From JBNJEL01 sp051745835 (GTDB taxonomy: Bacteria; Bacillota; Halanaerobiia; Halobacteroidales; Acetohalobiaceae), in NCBI GenBank assembly GCA_051745835.1, contig JBNJEL010000027.1:1-22027 (forward strand): 22,027 nt of DNA, in the 5' to 3' direction. The first letter of the stretch is position 1. Each line of letters opens with the position of its first letter. Below are positions 16,195 to 22,027 of this stretch, in pieces. The notes beneath the pieces are model-generated. The model saw only the letters and a list, made by a program, of their open reading frames with translations, did no database searches and had not been told where the DNA came from. The position numbers and the translations under genes are program-made.

Positions 16195-16440
16195 CTATTT
16201 AGAAATTTTAGTTCCAGTATACGTAAATTCATCTTGGTTCATAGCTACATAATTAGTACCGCGTCCAGTTTTAACCTCACCTATTAAATTGCTACAATTA
16301 GAACATAATAATTGATCATCTTTGAGCTGACCATAGATTCTTCTAATCTTTTCTTCCCAACATCTTAAAACTCTACCTTGACCTATCTTTTTATACTTTA
16401 GAACTTTATCTTTACATCTAGCGCATTTGATAGTTAACAT
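16195..16440 (-). CDS. small zinc-ribbon protein, function unknown
   Basis: An 81-residue protein with C6-x2-C9 and C46-x2-C49, which could form a four-Cys zinc knuckle, plus an extra C27. The middle is basic and contains W28. No catalytic motif is visible. ATG is preceded by GGAGGGG, a strong binding site, so it is a real gene. It ends 17 bases before the Thr T-box promoter and is probably monocistronic. RNA or DNA binding would suit a zinc ribbon of this size, but I cannot assign a function. Confidence 0.75.
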   Translation of the reverse strand: MLTIKCARCKDKVLKYKKIGQGRVLRCWEEKIRRIYGQLKDDQLLCSNCSNLIGEVKTGRGTNYVAMNQDEFTYTGTKISK

Positions 16441-16754
16441 GCTTCCCCTCCGCTGATTGAATATGCTATTTAATTTTTGACATCATAATATAGAAAACAT
16501 TTTACTAACAAACTCAATATATAAAGTTTCAATCCCTAATATAACAAGGTTCACACCACTTAAAATAGGCTTTGCTGCAAAAATTAACTAACAACAAATT
16601 CTATTATACTATAAGTTTATCAAAGCCCATATATTTATAACTTAATAATTCACCTTCAAAATTTCACTTATGCTATCTTAACCATTAAATTTAATGGTTA
16701 ATAATTCCTGCTAAATTTATAAAAATAAATTATATCTTGCTTCTTAATTTAAAT
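16441..16754 (-). other. gene-free stretch with palindromes
   Basis: These 314 bases hold no ORF that I believe. A perfect 24-bp palindrome lies at 16678-16701 (half-site TTAACCATTAAA). A GGCTTTG/CAAAGCC inverted repeat (16568-16574 with 16621-16627) encloses an isolated minus-strand TATAAT (16603-16608) with no clear -35. The promoter of the zinc-ribbon gene must be here, but I cannot fix it. Confidence 0.5.
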
Positions 16755-16988
16755 CTATTTTTTTAATTCAGCCTTAATCTCTTGTAATTCCTCCTTAGTT
16801 ATTTCACCTTCGGCATATCGCTTTCTAGCAATCTCTATTGGATCTTCTTTAGATTTAACTTGCTGATTATTTGAAGAATTATTATTTACTAAATAAATCA
16901 CTAATCCAATAATAACTAACCAAAAAATACCCATCTTCATCATCCCTCCTCCCAAAAGTTCTCTCATCCCATAATCCCAACCATGCAT
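16755..16988 (-). CDS. SHOCT-domain small membrane protein
   Basis: About 77 residues: a short Gly/Met-rich N-terminus (MHGWDYGMRELLGGGMM), one transmembrane helix (IFWLVIIGLVIYLV), a polar Asn/Gln linker and a C-terminal SHOCT motif (DPIEIARKRYAEGEITKEEL). SHOCT domains end many small proteins and are thought to mediate oligomerisation; such one-helix forms often sit beside copper genes, as here. I start at ATG 16986-16988, 11 bases after AGGAG. The adjoining TTG (16989-16991) is eight bases after it and equally possible. A terminator separates it from copZ. Its Met- and His-containing N-terminus could bind Cu(I), but that is speculation. Confidence 0.8.
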   Translation of the reverse strand: MHGWDYGMRELLGGGMMKMGIFWLVIIGLVIYLVNNNSSNNQQVKSKEDPIEIARKRYAEGEITKEELQEIKAELKK

Positions 16989-17049
16989 CAAAATATCAAC
17001 TCCTTAACAACTAATAATATATAGAATTAAGAAAGTATTAAATTTTCAC

Positions 17050-17088
17050 AATCAAAAAGGCTACTTCCAAATATAGAAAGTAGCCTTT
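17050..17088 (-). terminator. terminator of the copA-copZ operon
   Basis: An 11-bp stem AAAGGCTACTT/AAGTAGCCTTT (17056-17066 with 17078-17088), followed on the minus strand by TTGATT. It begins ten bases after the copZ stop. Confidence 0.88.
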
Positions 17089-17097
17089 AATCCAATC

Positions 17098-17307
17098 TTA
17101 CTTTACTTCATAAGGACCAGCATCTTCAATAGCTGCCTTAAGATCATTCTCTTCTAATTTAGATTCGTCAAATTTAATTGTTACTGATTTAGCATCTAAA
17201 TCCACCCCAGCAGACTCTACTCCAGTTAAATCATTTAACGCTCCTTCTACTGAATTCTTACAATGACCACAAGACATCCCTGCTACAGTAATAGTTAATT
17301 GCTTCAT
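17098..17307 (-). CDS. copZ: copper chaperone CopZ (HMA domain)
   Basis: A 69-residue cytosolic metallochaperone made of one heavy-metal-associated ferredoxin-like domain. The Cu(I) site is GMSCGHC (Cys13 and Cys16). The GHC variant is typical of CopZ, whereas the ATPase domains next door have ASC. It should carry Cu(I) to CopA. ATG follows AAGGAGGAG. It sits 52 bases after copA in the same transcript and is followed by a terminator. Confidence 0.95.
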   Translation of the reverse strand: MKQLTITVAGMSCGHCKNSVEGALNDLTGVESAGVDLDAKSVTIKFDESKLEENDLKAAIEDAGPYEVK

Positions 17308-17359
17308 TGATTAACTCCTCCTTTTCTAAAGTTAAATCTAAGTTTAATCAGAACTTAAT

Positions 17360-19834
17360 CTATTCTTCTTTATATCTTGGTTGTATATTAACTCGACGTA
17401 ACAAATTAGCATTAGTAACTACACTAATAGAACTAGTTGCCATTGCTGCCTCAGCTATAATTGGATGTAATAATCCCAAAATAGCTACTGGAATAGCAAT
17501 TGTATTATAGATAAAAGCCCAGAATAAATTTTGTTTAATCTTTCTAAAGGTAGCTCGAGATAATTTAATTGCTGTAATTACCGAAGATAAGTTTCCTCTT
17601 ACTAATGTAACATCAGATGATTCAATAGCAATATCTGTTCCAGTTCCAATTGCAATTCCTACATTAGCTTGTGTTAAAGCAGGCGCATCATTAATGCCAT
17701 CTCCTACCATAGCAATTATCCCAAATTTATCCTGCAAATTCATAATCTCATCTACCTTACCATCAGGCAATACTTCAGCCACTACATGATCAATTCCTAC
17801 TTTATCAGCAATTGCTTGAGCAGTTCGTTCATTATCTCCTGTAATCATTGCTGTTTCTAAACCTAAATCTCTCAACTCAGCAATAGCCTCTTTAGAATCT
17901 TCCTTTAATGGATCAGCTACTGCTATAATACCTGCTAATTGATTCTCTACTCCAATTAACATAGCAGTTTTAGCTTCTTCCTCTAACTCTTTCATCTTTT
18001 CTTCCACTTGAGAGGTATCTATACCTTCTTCATTCATTAATCTTCTACTTCCTACCAATACTTGCTTATCATCAACTTTAGCCTGTACACCTTTTCCAGT
18101 AATTGCCTCAAAGTCTGATATATCTTCAATTTCTAAATCATCTTCTTTAGCTCTTCTAACTATCGCTTCTCCTAATGGATGTTCAGAACCTGCTTCTACA
18201 CTAGCGGCTAACTGCAATAATTCCTCTTCATTAAATCCATCATTAGGTTCTAAATCAGTTACTGCTGGATGTCCTTCAGTTATGGTACCAGTCTTATCAA
18301 AGACAATCGTATGAACTTCTTTTAAAGTTTGAATTGCTTCACCTTTTCTAATTAAAACTCCATTTTCTGCTCCCATTCCAGTACCAACCATTAAAGCAGT
18401 TGGAGTTGCTAATCCTAAAGCACAAGGACAAGCAATTACTAAAACTGCTATAGTAGCAAAAATTGCTCCAGTAATTAATCCTAAATTAGGATTAACCCAA
18501 GGCAAGAATGTAGCTGCCCAAGTAGTAACTTCTCTTAAAGCTCCAGGGAACAACAACCATAATCCGAAAGTTAAAGCAGCTATAGCTAATACTGTAGGAA
18601 CAAAAATACTTGTTACTCTATCAGCAAATTCTTGGATTGGTACCTTAGTTCCTTGGGCTTCTTCTACCATCTTAATTACTTGAGATAGGAAGGTATCTTT
18701 ACCAACCTTAGTAGCCTTAACTTTAATCAAACCTCGTTGATTAATTGTAGCACCAATCACTTCATCACCTACTGACTTCTTAACTGGCATTGACTCTCCT
18801 GTAGCCATTGATTCATCTAAAGCACTTTCACCTTCAATAATCTCACCATCAGTAGGAACCTTTTCTCCTGGCTTAATAATCATTATATCTCCTACTTGAA
18901 CTTCTTCAACTGAAACCTCTACTTCTTCTCCCTCACGAATAACTGTGGCTGTATTAGCTCCTAGTTCTAATAACTTCTTAATTGCTTGCGAAGCTCTCCC
19001 TTTAGCCTTAGCTTCAATATAGCGTCCAGTTAAATGAAAGGTCATAATCATTCCTGCTACTCCAGCGTAATTTGCTAAAGGAGTAAAGAAACTAGCTGGA
19101 CCAGTCACAAAAGCAGCTCCAGTTCCCATAGCAATCAAAACATCCATATTGGCGCTACCATGAGATATAGCTTTATAAGCTGTATAATAAGTCTTTCGTC
19201 CTACCCATAATAAGATTGGTAAAGCTAAAGCAATCATACCTAGATGATAAATAATTTCATTAGGCCAAGCAATCCCCAAGAACATCTCAGGAATCATCCA
19301 TAAAATAATTGGAATTGTCAGTCCCCAACTCCACAACATCTTATTGCGTGCTTCTGCAATCTTCTCTTCATCTTCATTTTGGTCTTTTATTTCTGTTTCA
19401 TCTTCTTTAATTACTTCGTAGCCTGTATTCTCTATTGTTTTCTCTAAATCATATTCACTAACTTGGTCGGGATTAAATTCAACATTAGCTTTTTCAGCAG
19501 CAAAATTAACTGTTGCATCTATAACCCCTTCGATATCATTTAAAGCATTTTCTATACTTTGCGCACAACTAGCACAGGTCATTCCTCCAACCTTTATATT
19601 CTTCTTATTAAAATTAACATCATACCCTGTGTCTCTTACTTTTTTTACCAAATCATCAACATTAACACGATTTGGATTGTAATCAATAGTAGCCTTTTCA
19701 GCAGCAAAATTAACTGTTGCCTCTTTTACTCCTGATGTGTTATTTAATGCTTCTTCTACTTTTTGTGCACAACTAGCACAAGTCATATCAGCAATCTTTA
19801 AAGTAATTCGCTTTAATTGCTGCCCGTTTCCCAT
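17360..19834 (-). CDS. copA: Cu(I)-exporting P1B-type ATPase CopA
   Basis: Membrane pump that exports Cu(I) using ATP, 824 residues. Two N-terminal HMA domains carry MTCASC (C19/C22 and C87/C90). Eight membrane helices are expected; the actuator loop has TGES (345-348), the transport site CPC (469-471) identifies the Cu/Ag class, the phosphorylation site is D513 in DKTGT, the P1B-specific HP is H552-P553, and the hinge is GDGINDAP (711-718). ATG is preceded by GGGAGGG. Its promoter with a CsoR-like G-tract is upstream and copZ follows. The two HMA domains share 26 identical bases, a sign of recent duplication or gene conversion. Confidence 0.97.
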   Translation of the reverse strand: MGNGQQLKRITLKIADMTCASCAQKVEEALNNTSGVKEATVNFAAEKATIDYNPNRVNVDDLVKKVRDTGYDVNFNKKNIKVGGMTCASCAQSIENALNDIEGVIDATVNFAAEKANVEFNPDQVSEYDLEKTIENTGYEVIKEDETEIKDQNEDEEKIAEARNKMLWSWGLTIPIILWMIPEMFLGIAWPNEIIYHLGMIALALPILLWVGRKTYYTAYKAISHGSANMDVLIAMGTGAAFVTGPASFFTPLANYAGVAGMIMTFHLTGRYIEAKAKGRASQAIKKLLELGANTATVIREGEEVEVSVEEVQVGDIMIIKPGEKVPTDGEIIEGESALDESMATGESMPVKKSVGDEVIGATINQRGLIKVKATKVGKDTFLSQVIKMVEEAQGTKVPIQEFADRVTSIFVPTVLAIAALTFGLWLLFPGALREVTTWAATFLPWVNPNLGLITGAIFATIAVLVIACPCALGLATPTALMVGTGMGAENGVLIRKGEAIQTLKEVHTIVFDKTGTITEGHPAVTDLEPNDGFNEEELLQLAASVEAGSEHPLGEAIVRRAKEDDLEIEDISDFEAITGKGVQAKVDDKQVLVGSRRLMNEEGIDTSQVEEKMKELEEEAKTAMLIGVENQLAGIIAVADPLKEDSKEAIAELRDLGLETAMITGDNERTAQAIADKVGIDHVVAEVLPDGKVDEIMNLQDKFGIIAMVGDGINDAPALTQANVGIAIGTGTDIAIESSDVTLVRGNLSSVITAIKLSRATFRKIKQNLFWAFIYNTIAIPVAILGLLHPIIAEAAMATSSISVVTNANLLRRVNIQPRYKEE
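19491..19720. repeat. 26-bp direct repeat inside the two HMA domains of copA
   Basis: The bases 19491-19516 and 19695-19720 are identical over 26 positions (beginning TTTTCAGCAGC on the plus strand), 204 bases or 68 codons apart. They encode the VNFAAEK core of each HMA domain. Confidence 0.85.
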
Positions 19835-19900
19835 ACTATCCCTCCCTAATTAGACTATTATTTATTATAACTTTATTAATAGAAAACTATACTTTAGCCT

Positions 19901-19920
19901 TATACCCGTACCCCCTATTA
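19901..19920 (-). promoter_or_regulatory. candidate CsoR-type operator
   Basis: The minus strand reads TAGGGGGTACGGGTATA, which resembles the G-tract sites bound by the Cu(I)-sensing repressor CsoR at copZA promoters. It lies just after the predicted RNA start. No csoR gene is in the window, so this is similarity only. Confidence 0.45.
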
Positions 19921-19936
19921 GTATTATCTTATAAAA

Positions 19937-19965
19937 AGAATACTATAATATAACTATTCTGTCAA
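19937..19965 (-). promoter_or_regulatory. promoter of copA-copZ
   Basis: -35 TTGACA (19960-19965), spacer 17, and -10 TATTCT (19937-19942). The start near 19930 gives a leader of about 95 bases. It begins directly after the terminator at 19982-20004, which insulates it from the tRNA side. Confidence 0.75.
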
Positions 19966-19970
19966 GGGCT

Positions 19971-20004
19971 ATAATAAAAAAACACCTAGATAGAATCTAG
20001 GTGT
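19971..20004 (-). terminator. second terminator downstream of the tRNA-Val remnant
   Basis: Stem ACACCTAGA/TCTAGGTGT (19982-19990 with 19996-20004), loop of five, then GTTTTTTTATT on the minus strand. In tandem with the terminator at 20044-20075. Confidence 0.85.
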
Positions 20005-20030
20005 CTAAATAACAAAATATTTTATTCTAT

Positions 20031-20075
20031 AAAAAATCAAAAAAAGAGTTAAAGACATCTCTGTCCTCAACTCTT
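20031..20075 (-). terminator. terminator directly after the tRNA-Val remnant
   Basis: Stem AAGAGTT/AACTCTT (20044-20050 with 20069-20075) with an inner GGACA/TGTC pairing, followed by a long U tract on the minus strand. It looks like the native terminator of the tRNA transcript. Confidence 0.85.
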
Positions 20076-20096
20076 AATCTCTTAGGGTTATATAAA

Positions 20097-20141
20097 TGGT
20101 GCGGACAGATGGGATCGAACCATCGGCCTCTACGATGTCAA
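20097..20141 (-). pseudogene. tRNA-Val(GAC) 3' half, probable attachment-site remnant
   Basis: The minus strand holds a correct tRNA from the anticodon loop to CCA: loop TTGACAT (20135-20141, anticodon GAC), stem CGTAG, variable loop AGGCC, T arm GATGG-TTCGATC-CCATC (20108-20124), acceptor TGTCCGC, A and CCA (20097-20099). Upstream of the loop the sequence becomes unrelated A+T-rich DNA: only three of five anticodon-stem pairs remain and there is no D arm and no matching 5' acceptor GCGGACA up to the window end. A cut at the anticodon loop is what a tRNA-targeting integrase leaves at the far end of an integrated element. Confidence 0.85.
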
Positions 20142-20265
20142 TTTAGTTGATCTAATTTAATCACTTAAATTAATTAAAATAATTGCTTAAACCACTATAA
20201 ATTAAGAAAACTATTTTATTAAATTGTAATAAGTAAAATCAATAATATAAAGTTTGGCGACACTA

Positions 20266-20290
20266 TGACGACATGGTGTCGTCATTTTTA
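20266..20290 (+). terminator. plus-strand terminator-like hairpin
   Basis: Perfect 8-bp stem TGACGACA/TGTCGTCA, loop TGG, followed by TTTTTAT on the plus strand. No plus-strand gene reaches it, so it may instead be a recombinase-binding arrangement. Confidence 0.5.
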
Positions 20291-20321
20291 TAAAAAGAAA
20301 AACTACCAGAAATGGTGGTTT
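20291..20321 (-). terminator. terminator of the phage-type HTH gene
   Basis: Stem AAACTACCA/TGGTGGTTT (20300-20308 with 20313-20321, one wobble pair), loop of four, then TTCTTTTTAT on the minus strand; ten bases after the stop. Confidence 0.8.
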
Positions 20322-20330
20322 ATAATTTAT

Positions 20331-21119
20331 TTAATTGCATATATAGTCTTGGATAATAATTTCATCGTGTATCTCGTTTAGTCTTTCCTTAATTTCATCA
20401 TACTCAAAATTAGCATTTAAAAGCCCTGCTATCGTGGTTTCTACCATTCTAAGCTTTTCATTTTCTTCAGTGCAGAAGCAATCTCTTAACTGGTATTTAT
20501 TATCAACATCTTTAATTTTCTTTAAATCTTTAGCTCTCAGACCAAAGAGGATATTATATACTAGGTCGGTATAATTAGCATAAGCAAAACCGTGCATTCT
20601 TTCATTTTCTCCTGAGCGCTGAATAGCATCAGTTAGCTGTCTTCTAACTAATTTACTGGCTTCGCGTTTAATAGACCATTCCTTCTGTTCATAAGTAGCT
20701 ACTTCTTCGACATTAAGCAGGTAATTTCTAACTGATTGTGCTATATCACTATCTCTAAGTAGCATACCCACTCTTAATATTGCTCGTCTCGGGAAGACGG
20801 TTAACTTTTTACTATACTTAACCCGGTCATACATTCCTTCAAGGGTGTCCTCATTTTGAATCCACCCTTTAATTTCTTTTAATTCTTCACCTTTTATTAT
20901 GGTCATCCCATCTTCTTCAAACTCTTCTCTATTCCTTTCTACTACAGTATTTATAGTCTTTTTGCTCACTTCATAATAATCAGCTACTTGGTTAATAATT
21001 GCCACTTTAGCCTCATCTAAATAAGCAATCTCCTTAACCTTATTAATGATTTCTAAGTTCCTATCTGTCATCAAAGTCTCTCTAGCTAATCTACTTTCTA
21101 CTAAATCAGAATGATCCAT
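20331..21119 (-). CDS. phage-type helix-turn-helix protein, function unknown
   Basis: A 262-residue soluble, charged protein. Residues about 25-80 (INQVADYYEVSKKTINTVVERNREE) look like a helix-turn-helix. About 105-140 carry TVFPRRAILRVGMLLRDSD and VRNYLL, a block I recognise from uncharacterised clostridial and phage proteins with antirepressor-like architecture. The C-terminal region (YANYTDLVYNILFG, LRDCF, EYDEIKERL) resembles tails of phage regulatory proteins. It has its own ATG with GGAGG, an extended -10 promoter and a terminator, so it is monocistronic. It lies between the tRNA-Val remnant and the CRISPR array and is not a Cas protein by any motif I see. A role in phage or island regulation is inference. 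Confidence 0.75.
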   Translation of the reverse strand: MDHSDLVESRLARETLMTDRNLEIINKVKEIAYLDEAKVAIINQVADYYEVSKKTINTVVERNREEFEEDGMTIIKGEELKEIKGWIQNEDTLEGMYDRVKYSKKLTVFPRRAILRVGMLLRDSDIAQSVRNYLLNVEEVATYEQKEWSIKREASKLVRRQLTDAIQRSGENERMHGFAYANYTDLVYNILFGLRAKDLKKIKDVDNKYQLRDCFCTEENEKLRMVETTIAGLLNANFEYDEIKERLNEIHDEIIIQDYICN

Positions 21120-21138
21120 CTTTAGCCTCCTTCAATAT

Positions 21139-21147
21139 ATTATATCA
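21139..21147 (-). promoter_or_regulatory. extended -10 promoter of the HTH gene
   Basis: The minus strand has TGATATAAT (TATAAT at 21139-21144) without a convincing -35. The TG motif can compensate. It lies about 20 bases before the ATG. Confidence 0.55.
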
Positions 21148-21177
21148 TATTTATCTAATTTATCGAATCTACCATAT

Positions 21178-21201
21178 AAAAAATCACCCTTACAGGTGGC
21201 T
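21178..21201 (-). terminator. weak terminator at the left end of the CRISPR array
   Basis: A short CACC/GGTG stem followed on the minus strand by GATTTTTTAT. It would end a CRISPR transcript coming from the right. Confidence 0.4.
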
Positions 21202-21240
21202 AAAATTGGACTCCCCGATGCTCCAGGATGACCTCCTAGT

Positions 21241-21937
21241 CTTTCAGTCTCCTACTTAATGGAGTAGTCATTGTAACAAATTCAAAGGGATCACCATACT
21301 TCACTTCCGCTCTAATCCCTTTCAGTCTCCTACTTAATGGAGTAGTCATTGTAACCGAGGGGTTGAATAAGTCTTATTCAAAGTTAATTGCTTTCAGTCT
21401 CCTACTTAATGGAGTAGTCATTGTAACTTCAAGAGTGAATACAACACAGTAGGCTACCTTGATCTTTCAGTCTCCTACTTAATGGAGTAGTCATTGTAAC
21501 AGCGATGATTGTTGGCTTATCTCGGCAATAATGTTCTTTCAGTCTCCTACTTAATGGAGTAGTCATTGTAACATATTGACGAAGAAAATAGATCTATCTA
21601 TGTATCTGCTTTCAGTCTCCTACTTAATGGAGTAGTCATTGTAACACGAATTGCCAAATGTTGCCCCAGAAATTTTCTATACTTTCAGTCTCCTACTTAA
21701 TGGAGTAGTCATTGTAACGGAAGGTAAGATAGACGAGCTTAAAAGAATAAGAAACTTTCAGTCTCCTACTTAATGGAGTAGTCATTGTAACGTTTGCGTT
21801 GCTACCTGGAACTATTCCGCCATCGTCTTTCAGTCTCCTACTTAATGGAGTAGTCATTGTAACAAAATTATCTTAGATAGAGCTGAAAAATTAGAGGTAG
21901 CTTTCAGTCTCCTACTTAATGGAGTAGTTATTGTAAC
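21241..21937 (-). CRISPR. CRISPR array, 10 repeats of 37 bp and 9 spacers
   Basis: Repeats begin at 21241, 21319, 21391, 21464, 21536, 21609, 21682, 21755, 21827 and 21901. On the plus strand each starts CTTTCAGTCTCC and ends GTCATTGTAAC. Nine are identical; the tenth (21901-21937) has GTTATT for GTCATT. Spacers are 35-37 bp, except the leftmost (21278-21318), which is 41. The repeat contains a short CTACT/AGTAG stem. Read on the minus strand it starts GTTACAAT and ends CTGAAAG, like type I/III repeats whose crRNA tag is ATTGAAA(C/G), so minus-strand transcription is favoured. No cas gene lies in the window. Confidence 0.97.
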
Positions 21938-22027
21938 CGCAAAAATAGCAGAGTACGAACCCTATCATAGCAAGCCTGATAGTACCTCGCTTTTCACTAA
22001 TCACCTTCAATATTTCGAAAGGTGAAT
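21938..22027 (-). promoter_or_regulatory. candidate CRISPR leader (partial)
   Basis: Ninety bases after the last repeat contain no further repeat and no ORF. Two inverted repeats are present: CTATCA/TGATAG (21962-21967 with 21977-21982) and TCACCTT/AAGGTGA (22001-22007 with 22019-22025). If the array is read on the minus strand this is the leader; the window ends before any promoter can be confirmed. Confidence 0.45.

Larger units (their letters stand above)
20142..20330. other. A+T-rich junction DNA without a gene
   Basis: About 190 bases between the tRNA remnant and the phage-type gene. No ORF, integrase or promoter is visible. It holds three copies of TG(G/A)CGACA (20255-20262, 20266-20273, inverted at 20277-20284) and two terminator-like hairpins. 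Confidence 0.6.

Noticed and set aside
16538..16553. GTTTCAATCCCTAATA resembling a type III CRISPR repeat start
   Set aside because: It occurs once, differs from the real array repeat and has no spaced copies; a short chance match.
16603..16623. TATAAT with TTGATA as promoter of the zinc-ribbon gene
   Set aside because: The spacer is only nine bases; not a working sigma-A promoter.
20331..21119. The HTH protein as a Cas protein
   Set aside because: No nuclease, RAMP glycine-rich loop, HD or helicase motif can be seen; it looks like a phage-type regulator.
21241..21937. Spacers matching genes in this window (self-targeting)
   Set aside because: By eye no spacer shares a convincing stretch with the rest of the window on either strand; a full search needs the genome.
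20097..22027. tRNA-Val interrupted by a group I intron at the anticodon loop
   Set aside because: The 5' half (GCGGACA and a D arm) is not found upstream on the minus strand to the end of the window, and no intron core is visible.

Overview
The window looks like a chromosomal segment of a low-G+C, anaerobic, probably halophilic Firmicute; Halanaerobiales (Acetohalobium/Halobacteroides type) is my best guess. The grounds are the very A+T-rich DNA, strong AGGAGG ribosome binding sites, TTG/GTG/ATT starts, T-box leaders, the Firmicute order infC-rpmI-rplT ... trmH-pheS-pheT, acidic housekeeping proteins, and an unusually large potassium-uptake locus. The genus assignment is inference. Every convincing gene is on the minus strand, so the biological order runs from right to left.

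Right edge (about 20.1-22.0 kb): a CRISPR array of 10 repeats and 9 spacers lies beside a phage-type helix-turn-helix protein. Next comes a tRNA-Val(GAC) gene cut at the anticodon loop, of which only the 3' half and its terminator remain. I read this as the edge of an integrated island, with host chromosome to the left and island to the right.

16.2-19.9 kb: copper handling by copA and copZ, behind a sigma-A promoter and a CsoR-like G-tract site. A SHOCT-domain mini-membrane protein and a small zinc-ribbon protein follow.

11.9-16.2 kb: translation genes. A threonine T-box (specifier ACC) leads a nitroreductase-family gene and then thrS. infC-rpmI-rplT follows from its own promoter and structured leader; infC appears to start at ATT.

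4.3-11.9 kb: potassium uptake. ktrB-ktrA is followed by a separate promoter and a ydaO-type cyclic-di-AMP riboswitch with terminator. These precede two coupled half-size trkA genes, two trkH paralogues and an rRNA/tRNA 2'-O-methyltransferase. The arrangement suggests that c-di-AMP shuts off Trk synthesis when K+ is high, while KtrA may sense the same nucleotide as a protein.

0.3-4.25 kb: a phenylalanine T-box (specifier UUC) precedes pheS-pheT and a terminator. At 1-300 there are two sigma-A-like promoters pointing left, with inverted GTCGCT/ATCGAT elements between them; the gene they serve is outside the window.
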